Positions 9,558 to 19,267 are shown, counted from the stretch's first letter. The stretch: 64,000 bases of DNA from Pseudomonas viridiflava (GCF_003702045.1 NZ_RBTP01000076.1:182257-246256); one strand, 5' to 3'. The notes: a model not told the origin generated them from the letters alone. Program-made: numbers and translations.

Positions 9558-11813
9558 TCAGCTATTTTCCACCAGCAGGCCATCGACCCTCTGGAAGCCA
9601 CGCGGGAGCTTATTGCCACGACGGCCACGTTCGCCCTTGTAATGCTCAAGGTCTTCAGGCTTGAGCGACAACGTGCGTTTGCCCGCCTGAAGAACCAGCG
9701 TAGCGCCTTGTGCGATGACTGCCAGGTCGGTGACGTATTCTTCACGACTGGCCACTCGCTCGCCGGGAATGCCGATGATCTTGTTGCCCTTGCCTTTGCC
9801 CAACTGCGGCAGGTCGCTGATCTTGAACACCAGCAGACGACCCTCCGTCGTCACGGCCGCCAGCCAGTTCTGCTCCCGGTCTGTGACAGGTCGGGGCAGA
9901 ATGACCTTGGCGCCGGCCGGCAGGCTGAGCAGGGCCTTGCCCGCCTTGTTCTTGGCCTGCAAATCCTCACCTTTCACGACGAACCCGTAGCCGGCATCCG
10001 AGGCGATGACATACAACGCATCGTCGTCAGGCAGCAACACGCACTCAAAGGTCGCGCCCGGCGGTGGCTGCAGCTTGCCGGTGAGCGGCTCACCCTGGCC
10101 CCGTGCGGACGGCAGCGTGTGGGCAGCAACCGAATAGCTGCGCCCGGTCGAGTCGATGAACACTGCAAATTGATTGGAGCGGCCAATGGCCGAGGTCTTG
10201 AAGCCGTCACCCGCTTTATAGGAGAGCCCGGTGGCATCGATGTCGTGCCCCTTGGCGCAACGCACCCAGCCTTTCTCGGACAGAACGACCGTGACCGGCT
10301 CGGTCGGCATCAATTCGTTTTCGGACAGCGCCTTGGCCTCTGCACGCGCCACGATAGGCGAGCGACGATCATCGCCATAGGTTTCAGCATCGGCAATCAG
10401 TTCGGAACGCACCAGCTTGCGCAGCTTGGACTCACTGCCCAGCAGCGCCTGCAGCTTGGCCTGCTCCTTGCGCAGCGCGTCTTGCTCGCTACGCAGCTTC
10501 ATCTCTTCCAGACGCGCCAATTGACGCAAACGGGTGTCGAGGATGTAGTCGGCCTGGATTTCCGACAGATCAAAGCGAGCAATCAGCTCGGCCTTGGGGT
10601 GCTCGGCCGTGCGGATGATATGAATCACTTCATCCAGGTTCAGGTAAGCGGTCAGCAAACCGTCCAACAGGTGCAGGCGATGCTCGACCTTGTCCAGACG
10701 GAATTGCAGGCGACGGCGCACTGTACCGATGCGGAAGGTCAGCCACTCGCTGAGCAGCGTCTTGAGGTTCTTGAGCTGCGGCTTGCCGTCCAGACCGATG
10801 ATGTTGATATTGACCCGATAGCTGGACTCAAGCTCGGTGGTCGCAAACAGGTGCTGCATCAACTCATCAAGTTCAACGCGGTTCGAGCGCGGGATGATCA
10901 CAATGCGGCACGGGTTTTCGTGGTCCGACTCGTCACGCAGGTCCGCCACCATCGGCAGCTTCTTGGCCTGCATCTGGGCAGCAATCTGCTCCAGCACTTT
11001 AGCGCCGGACACCTGATGCGGCAGCGAAGTGACCACGATGTCGCCATCTTCGATGCGATACACAGCACGCATGCGCACCGAACCGCGACCGGTTTCGTAG
11101 ATTTTCAGCAGATCGGCGCGAGGCGTGATGATTTCAGCTTCGGTCGGGTAATCCGGCCCCAAAATATGCTCACACAGCTCTTGAATCGTCGCCTTGGGCT
11201 CATCCAGCAAGTGAACGCAGGCGCTGGCGACTTCACGCAGATTGTGCGGCGGTACGTCAGTGGCCATGCCCACGGCGATGCCGGTGGTGCCATTGAGCAG
11301 AATATTCGGCAAACGTGCAGGCAAAACCGCCGGTTCGTCAAGCGTACCGTCAAAATTCGGCACCCAGTCAGCAGTGCCTTGGCCCAGCTCGCTGAGCAGC
11401 ACTTCGGAATAGCGCGACAGGCGCGCCTCGGTGTAACGCATGGCGGCGAAGGACTTGGGGTCGTCCGGCGCACCCCAGTTGCCCTGGCCGTCTACCAGCG
11501 TGTAGCGGTAGCTGAACGGCTGGGCCATCAGCACCATGGCTTCGTAGCAGGCCGAATCGCCGTGGGGGTGGAATTTACCGAGCACGTCACCGACGGTACG
11601 CGCCGACTTCTTGTGCTTGGCATCCGCGCCCAGGCCCAGCTCGCTCATGGCGTAGATAATACGGCGCTGCACAGGCTTCAGGCCGTCGCCGATATGCGGC
11701 AAGGCACGGTCCATGATCACGTACATGGAATAGTTGAGGTAGGCCTGTTCGGTGAAGTCAGCCAGCGAGCGGCGTTCTACGCCATCCAGGCTGAGGTCAA
11801 GGGAGTCGCTCAT
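9558..11813 (-). CDS. parC: DNA topoisomerase IV subunit A
   Basis: A 751-residue ParC that cuts and rejoins DNA; with ParE it decatenates daughter chromosomes. The start is the ATG at 11813; longer readings overlap the upstream protease gene. The catalytic tyrosine lies in the block AAMRYTEARLS. The quinolone-resistance region reads FHPHGDSACYEAM, with Ser87 and Glu91 unmutated, so no ParC-based resistance is predicted. The C-terminal part is the beta-pinwheel DNA-wrapping domain. A long open reading on the other strand (9642-11870) is an antisense shadow. Confidence 0.97.
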   Translation of the reverse strand: MSDSLDLSLDGVERRSLADFTEQAYLNYSMYVIMDRALPHIGDGLKPVQRRIIYAMSELGLGADAKHKKSARTVGDVLGKFHPHGDSACYEAMVLMAQPFSYRYTLVDGQGNWGAPDDPKSFAAMRYTEARLSRYSEVLLSELGQGTADWVPNFDGTLDEPAVLPARLPNILLNGTTGIAVGMATDVPPHNLREVASACVHLLDEPKATIQELCEHILGPDYPTEAEIITPRADLLKIYETGRGSVRMRAVYRIEDGDIVVTSLPHQVSGAKVLEQIAAQMQAKKLPMVADLRDESDHENPCRIVIIPRSNRVELDELMQHLFATTELESSYRVNINIIGLDGKPQLKNLKTLLSEWLTFRIGTVRRRLQFRLDKVEHRLHLLDGLLTAYLNLDEVIHIIRTAEHPKAELIARFDLSEIQADYILDTRLRQLARLEEMKLRSEQDALRKEQAKLQALLGSESKLRKLVRSELIADAETYGDDRRSPIVARAEAKALSENELMPTEPVTVVLSEKGWVRCAKGHDIDATGLSYKAGDGFKTSAIGRSNQFAVFIDSTGRSYSVAAHTLPSARGQGEPLTGKLQPPPGATFECVLLPDDDALYVIASDAGYGFVVKGEDLQAKNKAGKALLSLPAGAKVILPRPVTDREQNWLAAVTTEGRLLVFKISDLPQLGKGKGNKIIGIPGERVASREEYVTDLAVIAQGATLVLQAGKRTLSLKPEDLEHYKGERGRRGNKLPRGFQRVDGLLVENS

Positions 11814-11823
11814 GCGGGCCTCA

Positions 11824-12345
11824 TCATTGTGTTGACTGGCGCAGCAGCAAATTGCCGCCACGCTGTGTGAATTCGAGTTGTTTCATTGCACTCATGCCCA
11901 GCAGCACCTGATCGCCTTCTAGCCCCGGCGCTACCAACGCGCGCACATGGGTCAGTACGATGTCGCCCAGTTGCAGCCGGTCGAGCGAGGTCCGAAAACC
12001 CTGACTGTTGCCGTTGGCCGTGCTGACCATCACCGGCAGACCCCGTTTCAGGCCGAGGCTGTCGGCCATGTCACCGGGAATGGCGACGTCTGTCGCCCCG
12101 GTGTCGATCATGAACTCCACTGTCCGGCCGTTGATCTGGCCGGTACTGACGAAGTGCCCCTGACGATTGCCCGCCAGTTTCACTTCGATATACCCGTCGC
12201 CGTGCTGCGAAGAAACCACGGTGTTGGGGTTCTGCTGCTTGTCTTCCCAGTCGCCAAAAAAACGCGTGGCCAGAAAGATTCCGGCCGCCCACGCTACGAT
12301 CATCAGGACTTTGCCAGCACGCTTGCCGGGCACCGCCTGCGTCAC
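11824..12345 (-). CDS. Membrane-anchored retropepsin-like aspartic protease (TIGR02281 type)
   Basis: A 173-residue protein with one N-terminal TM helix (about 13-30) and a periplasmic domain with the single aspartic-protease motif DTGAT at residues 81-85. Single-motif proteins of this family act as dimers, like retropepsins. The substrate is unknown. Its start overlaps the end of the esterase gene by 4 bases (ATGA), so the two are probably translationally coupled. parC starts 10 bases after its stop. Confidence 0.88.
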   Translation of the reverse strand: MTQAVPGKRAGKVLMIVAWAAGIFLATRFFGDWEDKQQNPNTVVSSQHGDGYIEVKLAGNRQGHFVSTGQINGRTVEFMIDTGATDVAIPGDMADSLGLKRGLPVMVSTANGNSQGFRTSLDRLQLGDIVLTHVRALVAPGLEGDQVLLGMSAMKQLEFTQRGGNLLLRQSTQ

Positions 12346-13319
12346 TGGCCGTCACTCCAGCCCGCCGCAGGTGCAGCGAAACGCCACACGATCGGGCGCG
12401 TTTCACCATCGGCGCGGGCACCAAAATTGTTGTCGATGCCGACCCAGGCACCCGTCTCATCCACGACCAGCGCCTCGGTCAGCCCATAAGGCTGATCATA
12501 GCGACGTGACGGCAGCATGGCTTCCTTGGAAAACGACCAGCAACGCTCGAGTGCACCGGTTTCCAGATCACGCCGACAGATGCGATACACCGAGCGCTCC
12601 AGGGTGAACAGCTTGCCGTTATACAGCGAGATGTCCGAAAAATCTGTCGAGACCTTTTTACCCTTCTGCTCCGGGGGCAATGTGTCTTTCCCGGCTTCGG
12701 CCAGCAGCACGCAACTCTTGCCGCAGGTCCATTGATCCTGGTCACGCCGCACCACCAGCAACCCGCGTTTTTCGCGCTCGGCGGCCAGCCATACCCGGTC
12801 GCCTTCAGCATTCACCGCAATGCCTTCGAAAATCGCGTTGAAGTTCTGCAACATACCGTTGGCGCGTGCCTGTTCTACCAGCGCTGCAGGCAATGGCAGC
12901 CACGCGGGCGTACCGTTGACCGGGACTTTCAACACCGTGCCGTAAGCCTCGCTGACCAGATACCGGTTGCCCTGCGCGTCGCAACTGACGCCTTCGAAAT
13001 CCATGTTTCCGCCGCGCACGATCGACGACAGGTAGGCCAGTGTGCGCAGGCTCAGCGGCAGATAGCTCTGCGGCGCAGGCATAGCCATGACATGGGGCTC
13101 GGCCTTCCAGACGCGATCAGACACATCGAGACTGTAGAGCAGGTTGTCGTCACGGTCGGAGACTGTCCATAGCTGGCCATTGCACGACGCAAGACCCGAC
13201 AGATTGCCGCCGACCATGCCGTCTACCGGATGCTCGGATTGCAACGCCAGGGACTCGAGCGGCGCCGCAAAAACCGGCGCAACCACCAGGGACAGGGCAG
13301 CGAGCCAGGCTCGTATCAA
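12342..13319 (-). CDS. Secreted esterase-like/phytase-like beta-propeller protein
   Basis: A 325-residue exported protein. Residues 1-18 are a signal peptide (MIRAWLAALSLVVAPVFA) cut after AxA. The mature part has repeated strand-rich blocks such as NLSGLASCNGQLWTVSDRDDN and DFEGVSCDAQGNRYLVSE, typical of the 'esterase-like activity of phytase' family. The substrate is unknown. Its start overlaps the parE stop by 4 bases, which puts it in a coupled operon between the two topoisomerase IV genes, the same arrangement I recall from P. aeruginosa. Confidence 0.82.
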   Translation of the reverse strand: MIRAWLAALSLVVAPVFAAPLESLALQSEHPVDGMVGGNLSGLASCNGQLWTVSDRDDNLLYSLDVSDRVWKAEPHVMAMPAPQSYLPLSLRTLAYLSSIVRGGNMDFEGVSCDAQGNRYLVSEAYGTVLKVPVNGTPAWLPLPAALVEQARANGMLQNFNAIFEGIAVNAEGDRVWLAAEREKRGLLVVRRDQDQWTCGKSCVLLAEAGKDTLPPEQKGKKVSTDFSDISLYNGKLFTLERSVYRICRRDLETGALERCWSFSKEAMLPSRRYDQPYGLTEALVVDETGAWVGIDNNFGARADGETRPIVWRFAAPAAGWSDGQ

Positions 13320-15220
13320 ATCATGACCTCGGCCAGGTTGCCCTTCGATTCGAGCCAGGTCTTGCGGTCACCTGCGCGCTTTTTGGCCAGCAGCATGTCC
13401 ATGATTTCCGATGTCGCGGCGTAATCGTCCAGCGTGAGCTGCACCAGACGCCGGGTGTTCGGGTCCATCGTGGTTTCACGCAACTGAGGCGGGTTCATCT
13501 CGCCCAGGCCTTTGAATCGCGTGACCTGCGGCTTGCCGCGTTTCTTCTCGGCTACCAAACGGTCAAGAATCCCGTCGCGCTCGCTTTCGTCCAGCGCGTA
13601 ATAGATTTCCTTACCCAGGTCGATGCGGTACAGCGGCGGCATGGCCACGTACACGTGACCGGCGTCCACCAGCGGCCGGAAGTGCTGAACGAACAGTGCG
13701 CACAGCAGGGTTGCGATGTGCAGACCGTCCGAGTCGGCGTCGGCCAGGATGCAAATTTTGCCGTAGCGCAGCTGACTGATGTCGGCCGCACCCGGATCGA
13801 CACCGATGGCAACGGCAATGTTATGCACTTCCTGGCTGGCAAGCACTTCGCCGCCGTCCACTTCCCACGTATTCAGAATCTTGCCACGCAGGGGCAGGAT
13901 CGCCTGGAATTCCTTGTCGCGTGCCTGCTTGGCCGAGCCACCCGCAGAATCACCCTCGACCAGAAACAGCTCGGAGCGCGCCGGATCCTGTCCTGCGCAA
14001 TCAGCCAGCTTGCCGGGCAGCGCCGGACCTTGCGTGATGCGCTTGCGCTCGACTTTCTTGCTGGCCTTGAGGCGACGACCGGCGTTATTGATCGCCAGAT
14101 CGGCCAGTTGCAGGCCCAGCTCGGAGTGAGTGTTGAGCCACAGGCTGAACGCGTCCTTCACGACACCGGACACAAACGCCGCCGCTTCGCGGGACGACAG
14201 ACGCTCTTTGGTCTGACCGGAGAACTGAGGCTCCTGCATTTTCATCGACAATACGAACGCGATGCGCTCCCAGACGTCTTCCGGGGCCAGCTTCACGCCG
14301 CGCGGCAGCAGGTTGCGGAACTCGCAGAACTCGCGCATCGCATCCAGCAAACCCTGACGCAGACCATTGACATGGGTACCGCCCTGCGCGGTCGGGATCA
14401 GGTTGACGTAGCTTTCCTGAACGCTGTCGCCGCCTTCCGGCAACCAGAGCAAGGCCCAATCGACTGCCTCTTTATTACCGGCAAAGCTGCCACAGAAGGG
14501 CTCGTCCGGCAGGCGCAGGAATTCGGTGACCGAATCCTGCAGGTAGGAGCGCAGACCGTCTTCGTAATGCCACTCGACCTTCTCGCCAGTCGCTTTGTCT
14601 TCGAAGCTGACCAACAGGCCCGGACACAAAACGGCCTTGGCCTTGAGCACATGCTTGAGGCGGCTGACCGAAAATTTCGGGGTATCAAAGTACTTCGGAT
14701 CCGGCGCGAAATAGACGCTGGTGCCGGTATTGCGCTTGCCGACCGTACCAATAACGGACAGCTCGGTAGCCTTGAAGCCATCGGCGAAGGTCATTTCGTA
14801 TTCATTGCCATCACGCTTGACCCGCACCCGAACCTGGGTGGAAAGCGCGTTGACCACAGAAATCCCCACGCCGTGCAAGCCGCCGGAGAACTGGTAGTTC
14901 TTGTTGGAGAACTTGCCGCCTGCGTGAAGCTTGGTGAGGATCAGTTCGACGCCCGACACGCCCTCTTCCGGGTGAATGTCCACCGGCATGCCACGACCGT
15001 CGTCGGACACTTCAAGGGAGTTATCGGCGTGCAGAATGACCTGTACCGACCTGGCATGCCCTGCCAGCGCTTCGTCGACACTGTTGTCGATGACTTCCTG
15101 GGCCAGGTGGTTGGGCCGCGAGGTGTCGGTGTACATGCCCGGACGTTTGCGAACCGGATCGAGGCCCGAGAGGACTTCGATGGCGTCTGCGTTATAAGAG
15201 CTAGCGCTGGGATTGGCCAT
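13316..15220 (-). CDS. parE: DNA topoisomerase IV subunit B
   Basis: A 634-residue ATPase subunit of topoisomerase IV. The GHKL ATP-binding motifs are visible: VIDNSVDEA, VSDDGRGMPV and GLHGVGISVVN. The Toprim segment has LVEGDSAGGSAKQ and DADSDG. Length is normal. It starts 75 bases after yqiA in the same direction and is coupled to the phytase-like gene. parE and parC are separated here by two small genes. Confidence 0.97.
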   Translation of the reverse strand: MANPSASSYNADAIEVLSGLDPVRKRPGMYTDTSRPNHLAQEVIDNSVDEALAGHARSVQVILHADNSLEVSDDGRGMPVDIHPEEGVSGVELILTKLHAGGKFSNKNYQFSGGLHGVGISVVNALSTQVRVRVKRDGNEYEMTFADGFKATELSVIGTVGKRNTGTSVYFAPDPKYFDTPKFSVSRLKHVLKAKAVLCPGLLVSFEDKATGEKVEWHYEDGLRSYLQDSVTEFLRLPDEPFCGSFAGNKEAVDWALLWLPEGGDSVQESYVNLIPTAQGGTHVNGLRQGLLDAMREFCEFRNLLPRGVKLAPEDVWERIAFVLSMKMQEPQFSGQTKERLSSREAAAFVSGVVKDAFSLWLNTHSELGLQLADLAINNAGRRLKASKKVERKRITQGPALPGKLADCAGQDPARSELFLVEGDSAGGSAKQARDKEFQAILPLRGKILNTWEVDGGEVLASQEVHNIAVAIGVDPGAADISQLRYGKICILADADSDGLHIATLLCALFVQHFRPLVDAGHVYVAMPPLYRIDLGKEIYYALDESERDGILDRLVAEKKRGKPQVTRFKGLGEMNPPQLRETTMDPNTRRLVQLTLDDYAATSEIMDMLLAKKRAGDRKTWLESKGNLAEVMI

Positions 15221-15295
15221 AGGTTCTCGTTATCAATCGTGCATTAAATTTCAGGTGTTCAACGTGTTGTACTGCTGTCGCTGGCATTCAGTCAC

Positions 15296-15913
15296 TTACA
15301 GCGCGGAAAGATCGATTCCCTGCAACAGACCGGGCGCAAAACCGGCAAAACTCAACAGCGCGGGCAACTGCTCGGCAAACCCTTGATAGCTGTGGTCGCC
15401 ACCGGGCTGGATACGCAACGCGCAGGCCCGGTAAAAAGCCTGGGCGCGGCGATAATCCAGCGTCTCATCGCCCGTCTGCAGCCAGACCTGAATCTGCTGC
15501 GGGTCTTGGGGGGCAGGTACTTCCAGCGCCGCCAGCGCGTCAATATGGTCTTGGGTCAGTTGCCATTGCTCGCCGGTGTACAGGTTCTGCTGTACACCGA
15601 GAAAACCGTCGAACAGCTGATGCGGGTTGACGGCCGGGTTGATCAGGACTGCCTTTAGGCCGTGGCGCTGCGCCAAATGAGTCGCATAGTAGCCGCCGAG
15701 CGAGCTGCCGACCAGCAAAGGCCGACCCAGCGCATCGATGGCCGATGCCAGCTGGATCATGGCCTGACGCGGATGATGATGCAGTTCAGGGACTTGCAGC
15801 CGTTCAGCGAGGCCCAGCGATTTCATCAACGCAAGCAACTGGCAGGCCTTTTTCGACTGCGCCGAACTGTTCAGGCCATGAATGTACAGCAATGAGGGGG
15901 TTTCGCTGGTCAC
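15296..15913 (-). CDS. yqiA: YqiA-type alpha/beta hydrolase (predicted esterase)
   Basis: A 205-residue protein starting at a GTG (15913-15911) behind a good AGGAG. The N-terminal strand LLYIHGLNSS and the nucleophile elbow GSSLGG are those of the YqiA/YcfP esterase family. A late GGDHSYQGF block supplies the catalytic His. E. coli YqiA hydrolyses short acyl esters in vitro; the natural substrate is unknown. The order cpdA-yqiA-parE is conserved across gammaproteobacteria, which supports the name. Confidence 0.88.
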   Translation of the reverse strand: MTSETPSLLYIHGLNSSAQSKKACQLLALMKSLGLAERLQVPELHHHPRQAMIQLASAIDALGRPLLVGSSLGGYYATHLAQRHGLKAVLINPAVNPHQLFDGFLGVQQNLYTGEQWQLTQDHIDALAALEVPAPQDPQQIQVWLQTGDETLDYRRAQAFYRACALRIQPGGDHSYQGFAEQLPALLSFAGFAPGLLQGIDLSAL

Positions 15914-16000
15914 GCTGCCGCTCCTGGGTGCAAAGCAAAGCCGCGCAGTTTACAGGGACTAACGCGACAACACCTTACTGGAAATAGTTACGTACGACGA

Positions 16001-16807
16001 TTAATAGCCCGTGCCGCCATAATCGACGTCGAACGCCATCCCGACGACCCGGGAAACGCCGGTTTCAAGGTGTCCGTCGTCATGCAGCCTTAGCCATCTA
16101 TAGCCTGGCGCGAGAGTGTCCAGCGCGAAGTCTTCGCTGCCCGGCGCAAACTGAATGCAGGTCGAGGGTGAAGCCAGCAACCGCACGCGCTGACGCATCT
16201 GGTCGAATTCCTGATGCACGTGGCCCCAGAGCACGGCACGGGCCTGCGGGAATCGATCCACAATCGCAAAAAACGCGTCGGCATTGCGCAGTCCGATGGG
16301 CGCCATCCATTCACAGCCGATCGCCACCGGGTGGTGGTGCAGGCAGACCAGATGATGGCGGTCCGGCGCTTCGCTCAGGGACCGTTCCAGCAGTTTCAAT
16401 TGCGAGTCCGCCAGAAACCCCGGCACCGAACCCGGCACCGCCGAATCCAGCAACGTCACCCGCCACTGGCCAATATCCAGCACCGGTTCCAGCAACCCGG
16501 CCCCCTGCGCCACCTGTTCCATCTGCGGCAGCTCATCGTGGTTGCCGGCAAACCAGCGTGCAGGCGCTTTAATCTGCTCGCTTATCCGACGAAACGCCTC
16601 ATACGACTCCACGCTGCCATCCTGGGAAATATCCCCACTGGCAATCACTACATCGATATCCGACTGCTCGGCCAGCACCCGCTCGACCACCTTTTCCAGG
16701 CTGTCACGGGTATTCATGCCCAGCAACGTGCCGTCCGCCTCGGCAAACAGGTGGCTGTCGGATAACTGGACCAGCAAAACTGACGATGAAGGGGCTGCGC
16801 TCGGCAA
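16001..16807 (-). CDS. cpdA: 3',5'-cyclic AMP phosphodiesterase CpdA
   Basis: A 268-residue calcineurin-like metallophosphoesterase that degrades cAMP and so dampens Vfr/Crp signalling. The metal-binding motifs appear in order: LSDSHLF, GDISQDG, GNHDE, HHHP and GHVHQ. The start is a TTG (16807-16805) with AGGAG a few bases upstream; the first ATG inside would remove the DxH motif, so TTG is preferred. It lies between the DUF1249 gene and yqiA, the conserved order. Confidence 0.95.
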   Translation of the reverse strand: MPSAAPSSSVLLVQLSDSHLFAEADGTLLGMNTRDSLEKVVERVLAEQSDIDVVIASGDISQDGSVESYEAFRRISEQIKAPARWFAGNHDELPQMEQVAQGAGLLEPVLDIGQWRVTLLDSAVPGSVPGFLADSQLKLLERSLSEAPDRHHLVCLHHHPVAIGCEWMAPIGLRNADAFFAIVDRFPQARAVLWGHVHQEFDQMRQRVRLLASPSTCIQFAPGSEDFALDTLAPGYRWLRLHDDGHLETGVSRVVGMAFDVDYGGTGY

Positions 16808-17251
16808 GGCCGTCTCCTGGAAAGGATTCAGCGCGATTATGTGACGGCCAGCGATACGGGTAAACCCGGAATGTGGGTGTGTGTCACATTTGCTGAATGT
16901 CAGGGGATGCGTTGGCTCTTGGCGCGAGCTTTTCCCACTGTCTGTGCAATCAAAGCACCCGACGCCATACTTGCCAAACCAATCTGCAAAAAAGGCATAG
17001 TTGGTGAACTCCCTGTATCAGTGATCACGCATCCATGCGCTGGGGCATTGCGGTTCAGTCGGGCTGAAAACCTTGGCTGAACGTAAACAGAAGAAAAACG
17101 GCCGGCGAGTTTAAGCGCTGGTGCGAGGTCGTCCAGCATCAAAAAGTATCGGGAAATTTCAAGATTGAAGGCTGAAACGTATTCAGCACAATGCCGCCCT
17201 GGGATAGCGGCATCGGTCGGCGGAGCAGGTTAAAACGTGTCGAAAGATGAA
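16808..17251. other. Gap between the DUF1249 gene and cpdA
   Basis: A 444-base stretch without a convincing gene. It contains the short reading 16900-17000 listed separately and probably the cpdA promoter. No repeat or strong terminator was seen. Confidence 0.4.
16900..17000 (-). CDS. Possible 32-residue small protein
   Basis: Reads MPFLQIGLASMASGALIAQT then VGKARAKSQRIP from an ATG at 17000, with CAGGGAG about 10 bases upstream. The first 20 residues are hydrophobic with a basic tail, as in a small membrane peptide. No family is recognised, and chance is a real alternative. Confidence 0.25.
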
Positions 17252-17704
17252 TCAGCGAACCGCTTCAAACTCATGCCCACACGCCAAACAGTGGCTCAGC
17301 CATTCACCCAGAAACAGGTTGAGCTGGGCCTTTTCGTCGGGCTGATGCATGTCGGCGTTGGGGTACGGATAAATCCCCCGAAACCGACGGGCGTGTTCGG
17401 CGCCAATGACTTCGGCCATGCGTGCGTCGTGGTAGACCTGCACTTCCAGACTGGGTATCGGCAGCCACGGCAGGCTGTGTTCCTGACGCACTTGCAGGGT
17501 GGTGGTGTACGGGCAGTCGAGCAGCACCTCGACCGCCAGCACGCCGAGCATTTGGTCACCTTGCGTCACCGCAACGCGGCGTGAGCGCTGCTCTTTGCGC
17601 ATGTCCGGCAACAAACGCATCAAGCGCGCGTAGTTGGCCTCGCACGCAGCCTGAAGCCCGGCAAGATCAACACGGTAGCGCTCGCGCAGTAGATTCACGA
17701 CCAT
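17252..17704 (-). CDS. DUF1249 family protein (YqiB-like)
   Basis: A 150-residue cytoplasmic protein of unknown function. The family marks are NYARLMRLLPDMR near the start, the YHDARMAEVIG block in the middle and a tail around GEWLSHCLACGHE. Its start overlaps the end of nudF by 10 bases. The order nudF-yqiB-cpdA-yqiA-parE is conserved from E. coli to Pseudomonas, which suggests co-transcription. No biochemical role is known to me. Confidence 0.88.
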   Translation of the reverse strand: MVVNLLRERYRVDLAGLQAACEANYARLMRLLPDMRKEQRSRRVAVTQGDQMLGVLAVEVLLDCPYTTTLQVRQEHSLPWLPIPSLEVQVYHDARMAEVIGAEHARRFRGIYPYPNADMHQPDEKAQLNLFLGEWLSHCLACGHEFEAVR

Positions 17705-18312
17705 AACCCCCTGATTTCAGCGCGGTTCAACGCCAGCCATTGCAAGGCGATGATCGTTGCCGCGTTTATGATTCTTCCGTCAGCCACGGCCTGCATCGCA
17801 TCGTCGAACGACCAGACTGTCACGCGGATGTCTTCACCTTCGGATTCAAGCCCGTGCAGGCCGCCCGCCCCCTGGCTGTCGCACTGCCCCATGAACAGGT
17901 GAACGAATTCATCACTGCCGCCGGGTGAAGGGAAGTACTTGGTAATCGGCCAAAGCGCACCGAACACAAGGCCAGCTTCCTCCTCTGCCTCACGATGAGC
18001 AACTTCTTCCGGCTGCTCGTCCTTGTCGATCAGGCCAGCCACCAACTCGATCAGCCAGGGATTGCCGGTCTTCTGGACCGCGCCCACCCGGAACTGCTCG
18101 ATCAGCACCACTTCATCACGCTTGGCGTCATAAGGCAGGACGCAGACGGCATCGTGGCGAACGAACAGCTCGCGGCTGATTTCCTTGCTGGTGCCGCCAT
18201 CGAACAGTTCGTGACGCAAATACAGTTTGTCGAGTTTATAAAAGCCCTGAAAGCAGTTTTCCCGCCGGGTTATCTCAAAAGCCGTCGGTACCGATCGGGT
18301 GGTCTGGGTCAT
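17695..18312 (-). CDS. nudF: ADP-ribose pyrophosphatase (Nudix)
   Basis: A 205-residue Nudix hydrolase that splits ADP-ribose to AMP and ribose 5-phosphate. The Nudix box is complete: Gly93, Glu99, then REAEEEAGL at 107-115. Length and the N-terminal dimerisation region fit NudF/AspP rather than a general Nudix enzyme. It is the first gene of the leftward run through cpdA and parE. Confidence 0.93.
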   Translation of the reverse strand: MTQTTRSVPTAFEITRRENCFQGFYKLDKLYLRHELFDGGTSKEISRELFVRHDAVCVLPYDAKRDEVVLIEQFRVGAVQKTGNPWLIELVAGLIDKDEQPEEVAHREAEEEAGLVFGALWPITKYFPSPGGSDEFVHLFMGQCDSQGAGGLHGLESEGEDIRVTVWSFDDAMQAVADGRIINAATIIALQWLALNRAEIRGLWS

Positions 18313-18520
18313 GGGTTTCTCGCTTGCGGCTATCTTGAACTCCCAACCATCCTAACGCGCATCGACCACTGGATGCAGCCCCCTTGAATAAGCAGGTAGA
18401 CGGCTGCCACGTAAAACAATTCTAATCCGCCCAGTGGCGAACCGAACCGGACGCTTGCAGTCCAACCAGCCTGCATACCGCACAACACGACCGCCTTTAC
18501 TGACTCTGCCAAGGATCAAC

Positions 18521-19267
18521 ATGTCGTTACTGAGGATCACTTCACTGGCTTGCCTGGCCCTGTTGCTGGGCGCCTGCCAAAGCCTCTTCACGCCCAACAT
18601 GCGCACGCCGTTGCCTGTTCAGCGTGATGCCTCCGAGCTGATCAAGCCGGGTTGCACCACCGCCGACTGCCCGCTGGTGAACATCGATACCGTGCATTTT
18701 CCTGACGAACCAAAGCTGGACGCCATCGTTCAGAAGACGCTGCTGCAACTGACTGTCGCCGACAGCAGCACGCCGCCGCCCGCGTCAATCAAGGCCTATC
18801 AGGAGCAGTTTTTAAGCCGCGCCCAGGGCCGTAACAGCAGCTACCTGCAAGCCAAGGTACGCGAGCAGCATGACGGTATCGTGGTCGTCGAGCTTTCCAG
18901 TTATCTGGATGCTGGCGGCGCTCATGGCAACCCCGGCCGGGCGTTCATCAACTATTCGCGCCAACAGCAAAAAGTCCTGACACTGGCCGACATGGTGATC
19001 CCGGGCAAGGAGCAGGAGTTCTGGCAGAAAGCCGAACTGGCTCATCAGGGCTGGCTAGTGTCGAGCAAGATGATTGAAGACGCCAGTTTCGTACAGACCT
19101 GGCCGTTCAAGCGCACCCCGCACATCGCGCTGACCTACGGTGCCCTGATTCTCAAGTACCCGGTGGAAACCATTGCGCCTTATTCGATGGGCCACATCGA
19201 GCTGAAGATTCCTTACCCTCAGCTCAATGGCATCCTCAAGCCGGAACTGTTCCCCGGCCGCGGTTAA
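18521..19267 (+). CDS. DUF3298/RsiV-like lipoprotein
   Basis: A 248-residue exported protein. From the ATG at 18521 it has a signal peptide with a lipobox ending LLLGAC (Cys about 19). The C-terminal part contains the SSYLDAGGAHGNPG block and LTLADMV, which match the DUF3298 domain found in RsiV-type proteins and in lysozyme-binding anti-sigma factors. No sigma factor gene lies beside it, so an anti-sigma role is not supported. Its last 32 bases overlap the 3' end of cytX on the other strand. Confidence 0.85.
   Translation: MSLLRITSLACLALLLGACQSLFTPNMRTPLPVQRDASELIKPGCTTADCPLVNIDTVHFPDEPKLDAIVQKTLLQLTVADSSTPPPASIKAYQEQFLSRAQGRNSSYLQAKVREQHDGIVVVELSSYLDAGGAHGNPGRAFINYSRQQQKVLTLADMVIPGKEQEFWQKAELAHQGWLVSSKMIEDASFVQTWPFKRTPHIALTYGALILKYPVETIAPYSMGHIELKIPYPQLNGILKPELFPGRG

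Noticed and set aside
9642..11870. A 742-codon rightward open reading frame opposite parC
   Set aside because: It is the antisense of a certain parC gene; high GC makes such shadows common, and its translation has no recognisable motif.
13655..15247. A 530-codon rightward reading opposite parE
   Set aside because: Shadow of parE; no Shine-Dalgarno and no motif.
18521..19267. Anti-sigma factor (RsiV) role for the DUF3298 lipoprotein
   Set aside because: No sigma-factor gene nearby and the N-terminus is a lipoprotein signal rather than an anti-sigma domain.
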